From NCBI GenBank assembly GCA_950097015.1, contig CATNEN010000025.1:2097501-2161500 (forward strand): 64,000 nt of DNA, read 5' to 3'. How positions within the stretch are numbered: the first letter of the stretch is position 1; each line of letters begins with the position of its first letter. Both the position numbers and the translations under genes were made by a program. Under the pieces are notes generated by a model. It was not told the DNA's origin and searched no databases. It saw nothing but the letters and a program-made list of their open reading frames with translations. The DNA comes from Macrostomum hystrix. Taxonomy: Eukaryota > Platyhelminthes > Macrostomidae. Below, piece by piece: positions 1 to 12,715 of the stretch.

Positions 1-315
1 AGCATGACTTATCGTGGGGAAGCATGAATTGTCAAGGGGGAAGCATGACTTATCGAGGGGAAGCATGAATTGTCAAGGGGGAAGCATGAATTGTCAAGGG
101 GGAAGCATGACTTATTAAGGGGAAGCATGAATTGTCAAGGGGGAAGCATGAACTGTCAAGTGGGAAGCATGAATTGTCAAGGGGGAAGCATGACTTATCA
201 AGGGGAAGCATGACTTATCGAGGGGGGAAGCATGAATTATCTGGGAGTAGCATAAATTATCGAGGGTTAGCAAGCTTTGTCAAGGGATAGCATGATTTAT
301 CGAGGAGATAGTAAT
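1..315. repeat. Minisatellite, about 21-22 bp unit
   Basis: About 14 head-to-tail units of the form GGGGAAGCATGAATTGTCAA, alternating with a variant ACTTATCGA centre. Units become degenerate after about 235 and the array fades by 315. It runs off the left edge of the window, so its full length is unknown. No open frame or spacer structure is present. Confidence 0.9.
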
Positions 316-687
316 AAAAGCTAAGCATATATAGTATTGAAGTTGAATATTTTATTTTTTCTCATGGCTGTAAAGCGTAGCGTTGTTTTTTTCCCACAAT
401 GGGAGTCTTGGTTGTTAGTTCAACCAACTAAAACTAAATTCCAATTGTTGCGTATTGTGGAAATCGTTAGCCAACAAATGCACTGTTATTCTCTAATCAG
501 TTTTCTTCGAATGGTGAGCGGTTTTTTGTGATTTTGGCAATAATTACGAGTTTTCCTGTTGCTTTAGTAACTGAATAAATAGGGTGTCGACAATAGGCCT
601 GTGCATATTTATTTACCTAAGTTCGGGGTTTTTTTACGATAACTGTGCTGATTCTATAGTCAGAATAGTCATGCAGTGCTTTTCTGA
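316..687. other. AT-rich non-coding DNA
   Basis: No convincing exon. A 64-codon open frame at 337-531 has AT-rich codons and no recognisable domain. The segment is probably intron or intergenic DNA left of the membrane-protein exon. Confidence 0.5.
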
Positions 688-729
688 CTAATTTGTGACA
701 ATTTTATTTCTTGTTCTGCGCCGATCCGA

Positions 730-1107
730 TTGCTCATCAACGTACGCGCTTTCAGTATAGCCATGGGAATCGGCATGGATCCGCACGATGAGAGACTGCT
801 GATTGCTCTGCTTGGTGGAGTGGTTGGTCTGCTAGTACTTCTGACCATACTGTTTATCTGCTTTCGAAAGTACACTATCGATAACAAGGCGTCATTCAGG
901 CCGCGGCAGCCGCAGCCACAGTTAATAATCCACCAGCCCACCAGTGGACTGGCACTGATGCGCCCCAGGCTAATGGATCACGGACACAAGGCGACCGACT
1001 CCGCATCTACTGAAGCTGCCGGTTACACAATCGAGATGCGTATCAGTCCCATCCACGACAGCCGCTGCGTTTTGGGCCTCGATGCTGAAAATGCGGACTC
1101 TGTTTGA
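730..1107 (+). CDS. C-terminal exon of a single-pass membrane protein
   Basis: I do not recognise this gene. The frame is open from 688 and ends at TGA 1105-1107. Around 790-870 it encodes a long hydrophobic helix (LLIALLGGVVGLLVLLTILF) followed by ICFRKY, a typical transmembrane segment with a basic stop-transfer side. A polar cytoplasmic tail of about 75 residues follows, rich in Pro, Gln and His. GC content is far above the flanks, which supports coding. No upstream exon is identifiable. A possible acceptor lies at 754-755 (CGCTTTCAG), just before an in-frame ATG at 763, so this may be a terminal exon or, less likely, a short complete protein. The AATAAA at 1330 fits a short 3' UTR. Confidence 0.5.
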   Translation: MLINVRAFSIAMGIGMDPHDERLLIALLGGVVGLLVLLTILFICFRKYTIDNKASFRPRQPQPQLIIHQPTSGLALMRPRLMDHGHKATDSASTEAAGYTIEMRISPIHDSRCVLGLDAENADSV

Positions 1108-1329
1108 CAGCTATTTGCCAGTTCGCGATTTTATTGTTAAAACAAAACTTAACATATTTTTGTTCACTGTGTTTCATTTTTTAGTTAAAAGTTGGCCTAA
1201 GTGTTTTCTTTGCTTAAGATTAATTCGGCGTACAATACATGGAATTTCTTTATTTATGAATCCACTTTCTATAAAATTCAAAAAAGCTATTGAAAATTAT
1301 TTTTCGAACTAGATTATATTTTGTACGTC

Positions 1330-1335
1330 AATAAA
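1330..1335 (+). terminator. Polyadenylation signal AATAAA
   Basis: A canonical AATAAA lies 223 bp after the stop of the membrane-protein exon, in AT-rich DNA. It is the natural 3' end of that gene. Confidence 0.55.
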
Positions 1336-3565
1336 GTTCTCAAACAAATGCGTCAGTTTTTAGATCCAATATATGATCAAAATTGCCTAGTTGCTACATG
1401 TATATTTCAGTTCAAAACATTAAATTTGCATATGTGAGTCCCAGATTTTAGCAATTGCATATACATGTAAATTTACTGTAGATATGAAAAGTGAATAGAT
1501 ATTTGATCCTAACTGTTGAAAAAGTAATGATTTATCTAAAGACAAGCTTTTTTAATGTAATGTCCAAATCTTTAGAATTCCAATAAATTACTTTTTTAAT
1601 AATTACACAATAAAGTTTTTTGCTAGCAAAAAAAGAACTGTTATCGTTGCCATTAAACTTAGATTTGTTAAATCGGAAAAAATAAAAATATCTCCCACAA
1701 TCAGGATGCTACATTTTCGGAAGAAGAGGCATATAGTCACAATACGAGAAAATTATAATCTGGTTTCATACATTTCATACACGATCAAATGAGCACTATT
1801 TCACAGGCCGCGCAGTATAGAGCTTAAACTTAACTGCGCTTTAGAAGCCACATTTAGACCATGTCAATCATGCAGCGTACGATTGCATACTTCAGGAAAA
1901 TGCTGTGTAGGTATCTAAGAATAGTAACCTCGAAGCATTATATGTGTTTCTTTAATAGGGAAGCACCACAATCGGAATAAACTATATGCGTATCATGTTA
2001 AACAACGCACAAAATCAACTTTTATTGATCATAAGGCACTGCGCAGCTAATACTGACTGTCAGGCTTGCACGATATTTTTTGATGGTTTTAACAAATGCC
2101 GAGTTTCGAAAGTGTTATCTAAAATGAAAACTATACGTATTTGCTGTATTTAAAGCCGAATTATTGATCTCACAGTTTCTAGTGAATAAAACACATAGAG
2201 TAAAAAAATGATTGTTTACTATTTTATTTTGATCTGATAATTGTTCCGCAGATTTTAATTGGTCCACTGTTCTCTAGTATCCGGTTTTATCTGGTATCTA
2301 GTCAATAAATTACTAAAAAAATGTACTATTTATTGTTTTCGGTGTTTTCTTATTATCCAGGAGATTGATTATTAAGCTTCTAGATTCTAGAGACTAGATT
2401 GAAAATGTATAGTTGTATCGCTAGAGCCAATCCGCTTGTTTCACCTAGCTTCACCGTTGTATAAGTATAATTTCTAGATTGACTGCAAATTTTCTCAGAA
2501 CTCACTGGTTTAAATATATAATTTTGAGGATTGCCAGTTAAACTGAAGTGTTTTGAGCATTTGAATTCGACTGTATGTGCTTTTTAATCCCTATATAATT
2601 TAAATTATACCACAGTTTATATAAAAGTAAAGCTATACACTTGTTTAGAAAAAGTAGTAGCTTGTCAGTTAGGCCTAAATAAATTTTACGACAGTTACAC
2701 CGTTTTGTGCTGCTTATTCCAGCAGTTTAAGAAAACTTTTTTCTTACAAGTTAGCACATTTTAGCATATGCTCAAGAACTAGGCTAGGCTACCAATCTAA
2801 AAGTGTATATTAGCTAGGCATTGTGAGTCTAATATATATAATGTCTAAATTTCTAAAAAATATCTAATATGTCTAAATTAACTAAAAAGAATTGAAAAGT
2901 TTATTTTATGATGGACTGGGGCTGTAAGCCCTGATAAATTGGAAATATAGAATATTCTATGAAAATATTACATTATAAGGACATATATTATTATTAAATA
3001 ACTCAAAAAGTTTCCAATCTTTCTTTCTGCTTTAGAAACTCTTAATTGATATGAGATTTTTTATATTAAAGCTCATAACAGAAATAAAGACTAGCTACTA
3101 TGATATATTAGCAAATTCATCAGTTTTCAAATTTCTAGTTAATGATTATGATATCAAAAATAATTTTCTTTACAAGAGCCAGCCACATTTCCTGCAACAT
3201 TTGCTGTGCCAGGCTATAAATTTAGCTCATCTTGATAATGTACAATTTCTAATTAAAAAAGCATTGGCTTTATTATATAATGTTTTGCATATCATTATGC
3301 TTGTTATTGTGCATTTCTATTCTGTACACATTAGTTAAGCTTGTACTATGTATCATAAGAAAAATACTTGAAATTTATATCTAAATTTCAGTTCCTTCTA
3401 AACCAGGCTTTCGTCCTATTAACATAAAGATCATATCAATTCATCACCCAAGAACGGAAATATTGACTGTCAATTGAACTAAACTAGAAGAAGCCAAGAG
3501 CTTAAGAAATACCAAAAAAACTCAGAACAGACGCCTCAGCAATCGCTAAGAGGCGGCGTCTATAA
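1336..3565. other. AT-rich intergenic DNA
   Basis: No exon is convincing here. A 95-codon frame at 3051-3338 has strongly AT-biased codons and no domain. One or more upstream exons of the KY-like gene may be hidden here, because that gene's first visible exon has no ATG at its start. Confidence 0.5.
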
Positions 3566-6500
3566 CGGCAAAATCTGGAGCCCAAGCTTAACGCCGGCCG
3601 GTCCCGCAACGCCAACGCGCACGTGGCCGGCAGAGGCCCCCAGCAGCAGCCAGAGCCGTCTGTTTCCATACGGCCTCGCCGTAATGACGAGCAGTCGCTC
3701 GAGCAGTCAATAGACGATAGACGAAAACGATTGAGCGATCAGCGAGACAAGTTCTACGCTGAATACGAGCAGAACAATCCAGTTGCTAAGGCGTCCGAGA
3801 AGTCTGCCTTGAAATCCTCGCCTCTGCAAAAGCCCCGAACGCGGCGTTCGCCATTCGCCGATTCTTCCTCTTCGTCTTCTTCGAGTTCGGAAGATTCGGA
3901 CGACTCGGGCGACTCTGGCGAGTGCTACCTGCAGCAGCCGGACGAAACCGAAGACCAAGCTTGGCCGCCACCGCCGCCTGCGGACGATTCAGATAGTCAG
4001 AGATCGTCCACTCTATCGACAGACGACGACTCGGAGTCGGACTCCGACGAAGAGGTCGGGCGCGATTTGTACACGCAAGATTTAGACGCGGAGATAGAGA
4101 CACTGCAGATTGCCTCTATAGAGGATTTGGTGAAATACTCGAAGGATCACGTAACTAGAGGCCAGGCCGCTCAACGGTTGCACGACGCCAAAACTAAACA
4201 ATTGGCCCAGATTAGAGTTCAGCAGCAAAAGAAAAACAAAAAGCAACAGCAGCAGCAGTTACAGAACCCGCCTCAGCTGAGACGACCTTCACCGCAGCAG
4301 CATCCAGCGGGCTTACCAACAATTGCTGAGCGCAACTCTGAGTACAACTCAGAGTCTGAGTCCTCTTTAAGCCGCAGTTCCAGTGTCGGTTCTTCATTTG
4401 GCAAATCCGACTCTCGGATTGCCGCAGCAGCAGCAGCAGCAGCCGGTGGTGCCAAGCAGCAACGCAAAGTAGACAGCATTGTTGAGGAGCCTTCGGAGTC
4501 TGAGAAGCCGTCGTTGGACACCGTCGACTCAGCTCCAGTCGCTCACCCAGATCCCAACGATCCGGAAAACCTACGCCAGCTCCTCTCGCGTCAATTGGCT
4601 GCGTCCAAGTCGGCAGCGTCAAAATACTCGCCGCTGCCACTCGGCCCGAAACCGTTCGCTCTGGTTCAGCAGCAGCAAATCGCTCGGCCTCGGCCTCCGC
4701 CGCCACCCCCACCTGCTCAGCCGCCTCATCAAGTTAGTAAGGCCGCCAAGAAGCAGGCAATCGAAGAAGCCACACCAGTAAAGGAGACGCCCGCCTTGCC
4801 TTCCAAAGAGCCTTCGCCGCAGTCGAGTAAGACAACAATGCAGCGCAAGAATTCACAGCCTGACCAGCCGCAGTCAGCTGGAGCCGGCTCAGCGATCGAG
4901 TCCAAGCGAAATCCTGGCGTGCGCGCCCTCATCGCTAACATGGAGGACCGCAGCCGGTCAGAGAGGCCGCCGCCGCCTCCGCCAAAGCCGGCCAAAAAGT
5001 CGGTGACTCCACCGCATCAAGTACAGCCGAAGCCGCAGGCTCCGCCATCGCAGCTGTCGCCTCCTCAGGCAAGCCAGGCTGCCGAGTCATCCGAAGACGA
5101 AGGTCCCGGTAGCTACTTCAGAGTGCCGACACTAAGCGCTCTGCCCAGCACTGCTCAGCCACAGCAGCAGCAGCCGGCGGCTTCATCTAGGGAAAAGGAA
5201 GGCCCTGTACAGTTAAATCAGCGCCTTGGCTTGAATCCTCCGCTGGGAATCCGGGCCGCCCCGCAGCAACAGCAGCCGCAGCTGCGTCAACCTACAGCCA
5301 AATCCGACGAAAATCTTGCTGAAGCTGCTCGCTTAGTAGGCGCCAGTAAGAAGCAACATGCAGATGACGTTGTTCGCGAACTAATCTCCATGGACAACAC
5401 CATCGATCATGTTGACGAAGATCTGGGCCATATTGACAAAACACTCGGCCGCATGGCCAACTCAAACCGCCTTCTGCTCTCCAATCCCGACTTGAGTAAG
5501 GACCCGCAGCTTGACGTCGATGTGGCAGTCGGCGATATGCAGGTGCAAACGGAAGATCCACCAGCTTTTTTGCCGTCAGTCAAGTCAACATCCACCGCCG
5601 CATCGGCTGTGACTGTCAAGGAGACCTCCATCGACTCCGACGAGGAGGAAGAGGAATCGGAGGAAGAGAGCAGCAGCTCTTCCAGCAGCTTTGAGTCCTC
5701 CACCGATGACGAGGACGAAGAAGAGCGTCAAGAGAAACCAGCTGCACCATCTAAACCAGCTGCCGTGCCCGTTGCTGCAACAGTACAGAAGCCAGCGGCA
5801 CCGCCTACTGCCGTATCGGCTGGTTCGAGTGCTAAGAAGCCGCAGCAGCAGGCAGCAGCCACTCCTTCCCGGCCCAGTCTAGCGGACAAGTTAAGCCGCA
5901 TCAGCCAGGACAACCTGTCAGCTGCCAGTGCCGCTGCGTCCGAGCCGACACCCACACCGTCGAAGATGTCGTTGAAAGAGAAGATAAAGTCTTTCGAGAC
6001 TACAGGAAGGCCGCATCAGTACGCTCCGGAGGAACCTGCATCGGCGTCAACGGTGGCGGAGCCTGCGGCGCCTAAGCCAAAGCCAAAGCCGCGCGGTCAG
6101 GCTAACGCCCCAGCAGAAGTCGCCGGCTCCGTTGCATCCGTCGCCGGACTCAACGCGCCGCCAGAAGCTGCCCCCAGAGCGGCGGCTAGAACTACTCAGC
6201 AGCAGAAGCCGCAGTCACAGGAGCGGCGAGTGGAGCCCATCGACGCCAATGTCCCACAGCGTCAGACGCTGCAGTCGCAGCCGCAGCCGCCGCCGCGAAG
6301 ACTCGGCGCTGAACATCCAGAAGAAGACTCCGATGATGACACGGCCGCTGAGTCTGATAGCGACACGGAGACCGAGGAAGAGGTCACGCCCGTAGCATTA
6401 ACGGTGCCAGCTCCGGTGCCCCGCGACCTCCGCCCTCTGCCGCCGGCGCTGCCTAAGCCGCGAAATTTTAACTATAACGACGACGAAGACGAAGTGGACA

Positions 6501-9500
6501 GCGACGATGTCGGGGCGCCGTCTAGATTTCAACAGTCTAGCAGTTCAGGAGGAAAGTACAGCAAGAAGGTGGCCACGCTGGACGCCTACGCGGCTTCCGC
6601 GTCGTCTTTGGCGTCGTCTACCACAGCCAGCGGCGGCAGCGCTGTCATGCAGGTGATACGGCGCGCCCGTGAGCAGGAGCGGGACGCCGAGTTCAGCAGA
6701 GCCAAGCGAGCGTCGCGATCTCTCGGCCCGAAGGAGCGGCGCAGGCAGAAAACAAAATCTGCCGAGTTAGCAGACGAGAGGTACAAAGGCGTCGATCTGG
6801 AACAGCCGAAGTCCACTCAGATGGAGTTGCAGCAGCAGCAGCAGCAGCGTGTGTATCAGCAGCAACTGCAGCAACAGCAGCTGCTTCAACCTCGACAGCC
6901 GAGAAAGAAATTCGCCAGCTCAAGCGACCTGCTGGATTCTGGCGCAGGCGAAACTGAGAATGATGAAAACTTCGGCTCTGGTGACACCAGCGAGGACTTC
7001 CTAATTGGTGCTGGAGAAACGGCGGCCTATGCGCCGGTGGTTTATCCCCAGTCGGCCTCAGCCATCATGCAGCTGCAACAGCAGCAGCAGCATCAGCGCA
7101 CCCGCAGTCTGGACCTCCTCGGTCCGGAGCTACCAGGCGGCGTCGTTGGACATGGCGGGCCGGGCAGCGTGGCGTCTAGCATGATGACAATGAATTTTGG
7201 CGGCAAGGACCCTGCAGAGCTGGCCCTCATACTCGAGCGCTATCTAGCCCAGAAGCGCGACGAAAAGATCAACGTGATGATGATGGCTCTGCGCGGCCAG
7301 GATCCGGCCAAGTACGCCGCCCTGATGTCGAACTACAAAGATGAAATCGGCATGCTGGAGTCTGGGCCGCCCGGCCGCATGCGAGCCACCTCTCACGAGG
7401 ATCTGCTCGGCGGCGGGGGCAGCGGCGACATCGCCGGCCAGATTCCGCGAGTGTACGCCAGTCAGCTGCGCGCCGCCGGCTCCACAGCCACCCTGTTGAA
7501 CAATCTGGACCCCGGCGTCACCAATGTCTACCTCGGTCCAGAAGGCACTCTACGCGACGGTACAGCCGGCTTCGCCACCTTACAACGGCCGCTGGAGCCG
7601 GGACGCTCCGTGTTCTGGAATCCCGGCGTGCTGGAGACGCCGCCGCCGGCGATGCGACCACCGCCGAAGCCGATGCCACCCGGCCTCTCCAAGACGGTTC
7701 CGCCTGACGGTTGGAAATCCATAGACGATCACGTCATGGAAATTTTAGACGTCGATTGTAACACATTCGCCGAGCAGGTCAACAGCCTGTGCGGTCGCTA
7801 CCAGTCAGACGTGGAAAAGTGCCGGGCGCTATTTCGATTCCTCACTGCGCGCAGCAATCAGCCGCTGTCCTATGATCCTCAGGCGCCCGTCACCACTCTC
7901 ATTGGCTGCCTAAGAGTCGTACAGATGGGCGAAGTGTCGCCTCACGAGCTATTCAAACGCATGTGCGCCTACGCCGGTATTCAGTGCGAAATTTTGCACG
8001 GCTATTCTAAGGGCGCCGGCTACCGCCCCGGCATGAATGTGAAAGATAATCGCATGTTTCGCAATACCTGGACGGCCGTTTACGTCGAAGGTAGGTCCTC
8101 TCTATCTATCTATTTGCAGGGGGGCCCGTGGCACTTTTCGCACAAGCGACGGAGCGGCACGCCCCCAGACCGGCGAACTAGGCGCTTTTGCGCCCATCGC
8201 GCCGCCTCCCCTGAGCAGGCACCACACACAGCAGCACAGACCAGCCGGGGAGGGCAGGAGGCAACCAGAATAGGCAGCAGTGCCCCCCACCCCAGCCCCA
8301 CACGCACATAGCAGACCAAGCCGGGGCGGCGGAAGGCTGATAAGAAATCAGTTCTCAGGGGGGGTGGGTGATGGGTGTATACTTATCCAATCGCGCTGAC
8401 GGAAGTCCAGAAAGCGCGCGGCGGTGTACACCCACGCTCCAGCCACCCGCCGCAAGGTCTCACGCCCCAGCGCCAACGCACACAACTCACACAACGCAGA
8501 ACAGGCACACAGAAGGTAGGAGCGAAGCTATTATTTCAAGCTTTGATTGCACGAAATATGGTGCACCTCCGCCGGTCGCTACTGTCCAAACCCCCCAACA
8601 AGTCCCGAAATTAATTGTGACTTGAGGGGTGAATCGAACTAGCGTCCTTTGGAGTGCGAGGCAGCGACGTCAGTCGCTGACCCACTCGCCCCTTAAAGAT
8701 GTCGCATGTTTCGCAACACCTGGACGGCCGTTTACGTCGAATGTAGGTCCATGATAATGACAAAATAGTCGTAAAAGTGCACTTACAGCTGCTATCTATG
8801 TTCCCCACATGCGTCAGAATCTAATAATCTCAGTAGCACCAGAAGAACATTGATAATGCTATGCTCCCTAAAATATTCCTCCGTCGTCCAAAGGCTGCTG
8901 GCGTTTCGTCAACGTAGCCTGGGGCGGTCGTCGGCTTCGTCAGCGAGGCGGCGAGACCACGCTGCGACTCGGCTGTGACGATTTCTACTTCCTAACTGAG
9001 CCAGATGAGCACATCTATGAGCACTATCCTGACGACAAACGTTGGCAGCTGCTTCGTTCGCCCATTCCGTTGAGCCACTTCATGAAGCTGCCATTACTGA
9101 AGTCGCCATTCTTCAACGCCGGCATGCGGCTAAAGAAGGGCAAATACGACGACACGCTGGTGACGCAGAATGGTCGGGTCAGCTTGAAGATTGGCGTTAC
9201 CAAATTTGTTGGCGTCTCCTGCCAGCTGCAGAATCGGTCCGACATGTCGGCGATGCGTGGTAAAACGCTGGTGCGGCTGATTGGCGAGGTCCTGCACGTG
9301 CTGGCCGCGCCTGCCCAGCCGGGCACGTATTTTCTCAACATCTTCGTAGCGGCTGAATGGACGTCTAATGAGCACGAGCTGGCGGCCAGCTTCCAGGTGA
9401 GCTTTCTATGAATATTTTCCGTTTTTCTTAGAATTAATAGAATCCCTTCGAGTTTTCTTAGAATCTCTAGATTTTTTTAGAATTAATAGAATCCCTTCGA

Positions 9501-11057
9501 GTTTTCTTAGAATCTCTAGATTTTTTTAGAATTAATAGAATCTCTAGATTTTTTTTAGAATTAATAGAATCCCTTCGAGTTTTCTTAGAATCTCTAGATT
9601 TTTCTTAGAATTAATAGAATCTCTTCGAGTTTTCTTAGAATCTCTAGATTTTTCTTAGAATCCTTTCAGGTTTGAGTAGAATCCCTCGAGCTTTCTAAAA
9701 ATCTATTTAGATTTTTTTCCTTAAATACCTCAGGATTTCTTAGAATCCATCAGTTTTCTTAGAATCTCACGTTTTTTTTAGAATCTCTCGTTTTTTCTTA
9801 GAATCCCTCTCGTTTTCTTAAAATCTCACGAGTTTTCAGAGAATCCCTGCATTATCATTAGAATCCCTCGAGTATTGTTAGATAATTTCCAATGCTGTTA
9901 GAATACATGTTTTGTAGAATCCGTTTAGGAGTCTTTCTTGGCCTTTTTAACTTAGATTTTTTAAGAATATTTCCAGCTTTCCACGAATTACTTCTGCATC
10001 CTCAGAATCATTTGAGTTTTCTTTTACAGAAAACTTGTGTGTTCTTAGAAACGTATCAGTCATTTTCTACGTTTTCGTGCTTTTAATGATTTCTAAGAAA
10101 CTGCTTATGTGAGTTTACTCAAATTTGTTCGTTTTATTAGCAACGCTGTATACTGTATTTCTTAGAAAATAGAGTTTAACAAGGACAGTTGTACAACCGC
10201 GTGTCCATGTGCGTGCTTCATTCACCAAGCGCTGGAACTGATCTGATTCATGTTTTTAGGTGAAATGCGCCGAGAATAACTTCGATCGTCTGGCACTCGG
10301 CCGCTATCCAGAGGTCGGCTTCCTCGGCGCCACCCCGGCCGCGCAGAAGTACGGCGTCAGCTTCCAAACTGCGCACGGCTCCAAGACGCCGCTAGATCCG
10401 TACTATGTGCACAACGCCAAGGAGGTCATTCGCCTGCCGCTGGTGTTTGCCCCTGGCCTGAAGATTGCGCACCAGATGAAGTGCTACCAGCGGACTGGCA
10501 AGACTACGGAACAGTGCGACGCTTATGCACTGCTTCAGTGCCGCGGCAAGCAGCAGTCCGAGTACTGGATCGCCTGCCCTGCCGATGGCTACTATTTCTT
10601 CACCGTCTACGCCGGCGAAGCTGCTGCCTCTTCAACAGCTGACGATGTCGACGAAGCTGCGTCTAGCGGCGGCGAAGATCTTGAATGCGTCTATCGACTG
10701 CTGATCGACTGCAGGCGGGGCCTTGGCAAGGTGCCAGCCTACCCCAACCAGACCAGCCTGTTCAACGGCTGCTTCCTGCACGAGCCGTTGCAGCAGCACC
10801 TGGATGTTGGCAGGAAGTACACCTTCAAGCTGGAGGCCAGGCACTGCCGCTTGGTGGCCGTCGTGCTGAACGGCAAGACCTGGATTGATCTGCAGCAGGG
10901 CAAGGCGGGCGGCGGCGTCTGGTCCAAGAAGTTGAACGTCGGGGAAGAGCTTGGCGAGCTGTCAATCTATGGCCAGTTTGACGCTGACGAGGAGGGCAAG
11001 TTTAATAAACTGCTGGACTATGACATTGTGCAACGCCTGTCCAATGTGCACAAGTAG
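3566..11057 (+). CDS. KY/hillarin-like transglutaminase-fold protein
   Basis: Three exons: about 3566-8090, 8894-9396 and 10260-11057 (stop TAG). Intron phases (1, then 0) keep the frame, giving about 1922 residues counted from the GTG at 3623. The frame is open back to 3566 with no ATG, so a 5' exon is missing. Residues 1-1360 are disordered: acidic and Ser-rich runs, poly-Gln, PPPP clusters. From about 1363 comes the transglutaminase-like core (SDVEKCRALFRFLT, LFKRMCAYAGIQCEI, GYSKGAGYRPG, FRNTWTAVYVEG, CWRFVNVAWGG), then the C-terminal beta domains typical of kyphoscoliosis peptidase and hillarin proteins, which act at muscle Z-disc or cytoskeletal sites. The family's catalytic Cys, His and Asp positions appear as Glu/Val, Asn and Asn, so it is probably a pseudoenzyme. 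The long N-terminus could be a separate scaffold region. Confidence 0.85.
8624..8697 (-). repeat. tRNA-like sequence, probable SINE head
   Basis: It lies in intron 1 of the KY-like gene. On the minus strand it begins GGGGCGA and ends TCACCCC, which pair at six of seven positions like an acceptor stem. It also carries AGTTCGATTCA, a good B box. The D and T stems are not well formed, so it is a tRNA-derived relic rather than a working tRNA gene. Confidence 0.45.
8694..8750 (+). repeat. Copy of exon 1 end with its splice donor, inside the intron
   Basis: Bases 8703-8750 repeat 8051-8098 with two substitutions over 48 bp. They reproduce the last codons of KY exon 1 (encoding MFRNTWTAVYVE) and the GTAGGTCC donor. 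Similarity extends weakly left to about 8694. The true junction to exon 2 fits the donor at 8091, with acceptor at 8892-8893. The copy therefore lies inside the intron, separated from the original by about 600 bp that includes the tRNA-like relic. Confidence 0.85.
9418..9900. repeat. Degenerate minisatellite in KY intron 2
   Basis: Repeated TTTTCTTAGAATC blocks alternate with CTCTAGATTTTT and AATTAATAGAATC. The basic spacing is about 24 bp, with a longer period at the left end, and units decay toward 9900. It fills much of the 863-bp intron 9397-10259. Confidence 0.8.
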
Positions 11058-12715
11058 GTTTTGAGCACTGTTTCTGTTACTTTATATAAAAATACATTCC
11101 TTTTGTTATATTACTCAACAATCGCTGTGATTATCTCATAACATTCCAATTCATTTTTTTATTCTATTGTCTATCATAGCTTAGCCTGTGACTTATTCTG
11201 CTTTGTACATGAGAACTGGCATTTATATTATCGTTTTTATGCCATATCAAATGCGTGGACCATTTCTTAAATCTGTTTTCTTTTTTAGCGAACATTTTAA
11301 CAACATTTCTATCCTACGCACTAAACTAAAAACAAGTATTTGTCAGTAACTACGAGTTTATGAGACTTACTATATTATAGCTCAATGTGGATGACAAAAA
11401 AAGAAAATTCTAGGTTTGAGATCAACTACTATTGAGTTGACTCATTCGTTGGGCCGTCCTACTCACAGGCACTCGTACCCGAGAGGCAAGACAGTTCTTC
11501 ATTCTTTAACTCTCTATTCTTTTTATCTGCATAAACAGTTGAAGCAGGGAGGGGGGAGAGAATGAGTAGATAGAAGACTTGTCACAGGATAGCAGGAGGG
11601 TGTGTGGAGTTGTGGCTGTACGAGTGGGTCAAGCTGATGAGTAAAGCTCACGATAGTAAAGCTACTCACCACACCAATTACTGTGCTATAGTTCAGCAGT
11701 ATGATTCACTATCTTGAGCCCTGCCTGTTCGTAGCCTTCAATTTATGTGTTCGTGAGTTGTTAATGCAAATCTGTATATGCTTTTCTACGGCAAAATTTT
11801 AACCGTTTTATCTTTTCGGCTGTGGTGATTTTTTCGATTCCGTTTTTCTTCTAGATTTTCATTGTTCAATTTTGTGGTAAAGCTTTTTTTAAACTTATAC
11901 GCGTCGTTAGCAATCAGTCGGATAGATAAATTTGTAACTTGTGTTAATAGTCTTGCAGCTTATTTCCAGACAATAATATTTCAAGTAGTAAATTAAATTA
12001 TCATCGCTTATGTTTTCTGTTCTTACTTCTGTTACAACATTTAATACTCTTATCGTCTTGTACAGACGCTGAAGTGATTTTGATTTGATGTGTTTTCGCT
12101 CTGTCAGCAACTTGTTTTAGCTATAATACGCTCGTAAATATGTCACCTTGGAAATATTACTTGTGTATGTACTGAAGTATAAAGTTCTTAATCAGTTTTA
12201 TATTTATAAACTCAGTGATAATTAATAGCTCTTGATTAAATTGGCTGTGCTACTTAAGAAAATTGTGATTTTCTTACTGATACTTAATGATTCGTCATAA
12301 ATCTGTCATAATTATATCAATAAATTACTGGAATTGTGTGTTAAATTCGGTTTACACTTTTCTATATTTATCGAAGTTAATCATAAAAAGAAAAGCTGTC
12401 ATTTTTTGTGAATTTCTAAAAGCAAGTTTTTAGGATCGATGACAAAGTGACTATTTACTAATGAGTCTGTGATGGACTAGTACGCAATATTTTAATAAGC
12501 AATTAAATGGTAACATTAGATATAAGATATATAAAGTTATTTTCTGAGGCAAAATATGTCAAGGAGAAGTGAAGAGAAAAAAATTAAATTAGTGCACGAA
12601 ACACCATTTCTGGATTTGCTTGGTTTGAAAACCATGTAGACCAAGGAAACTACGACAATTATTGTTTAAAAAACGTGGACAATGTTTCCCTAGCTAAAAA
12701 ATATTTTTTATACAT
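11058..12715. other. KY 3' UTR and intergenic DNA
   Basis: The stretch is AT-rich and shows no exon. No perfect AATAAA is seen close to the KY stop; an AATACA variant lies near 11090. The 67-codon minus-strand frame at 11907-12110 has no coding character. Confidence 0.5.

Noticed and set aside
3051-3338. 95-codon plus-strand frame
   Set aside because: AT-rich codons, no domain, and a composition like the flanking non-coding DNA.
8624-8697. Functional tRNA gene
   Set aside because: Acceptor-like ends pair at six of seven positions, but the T and D arms do not fold.
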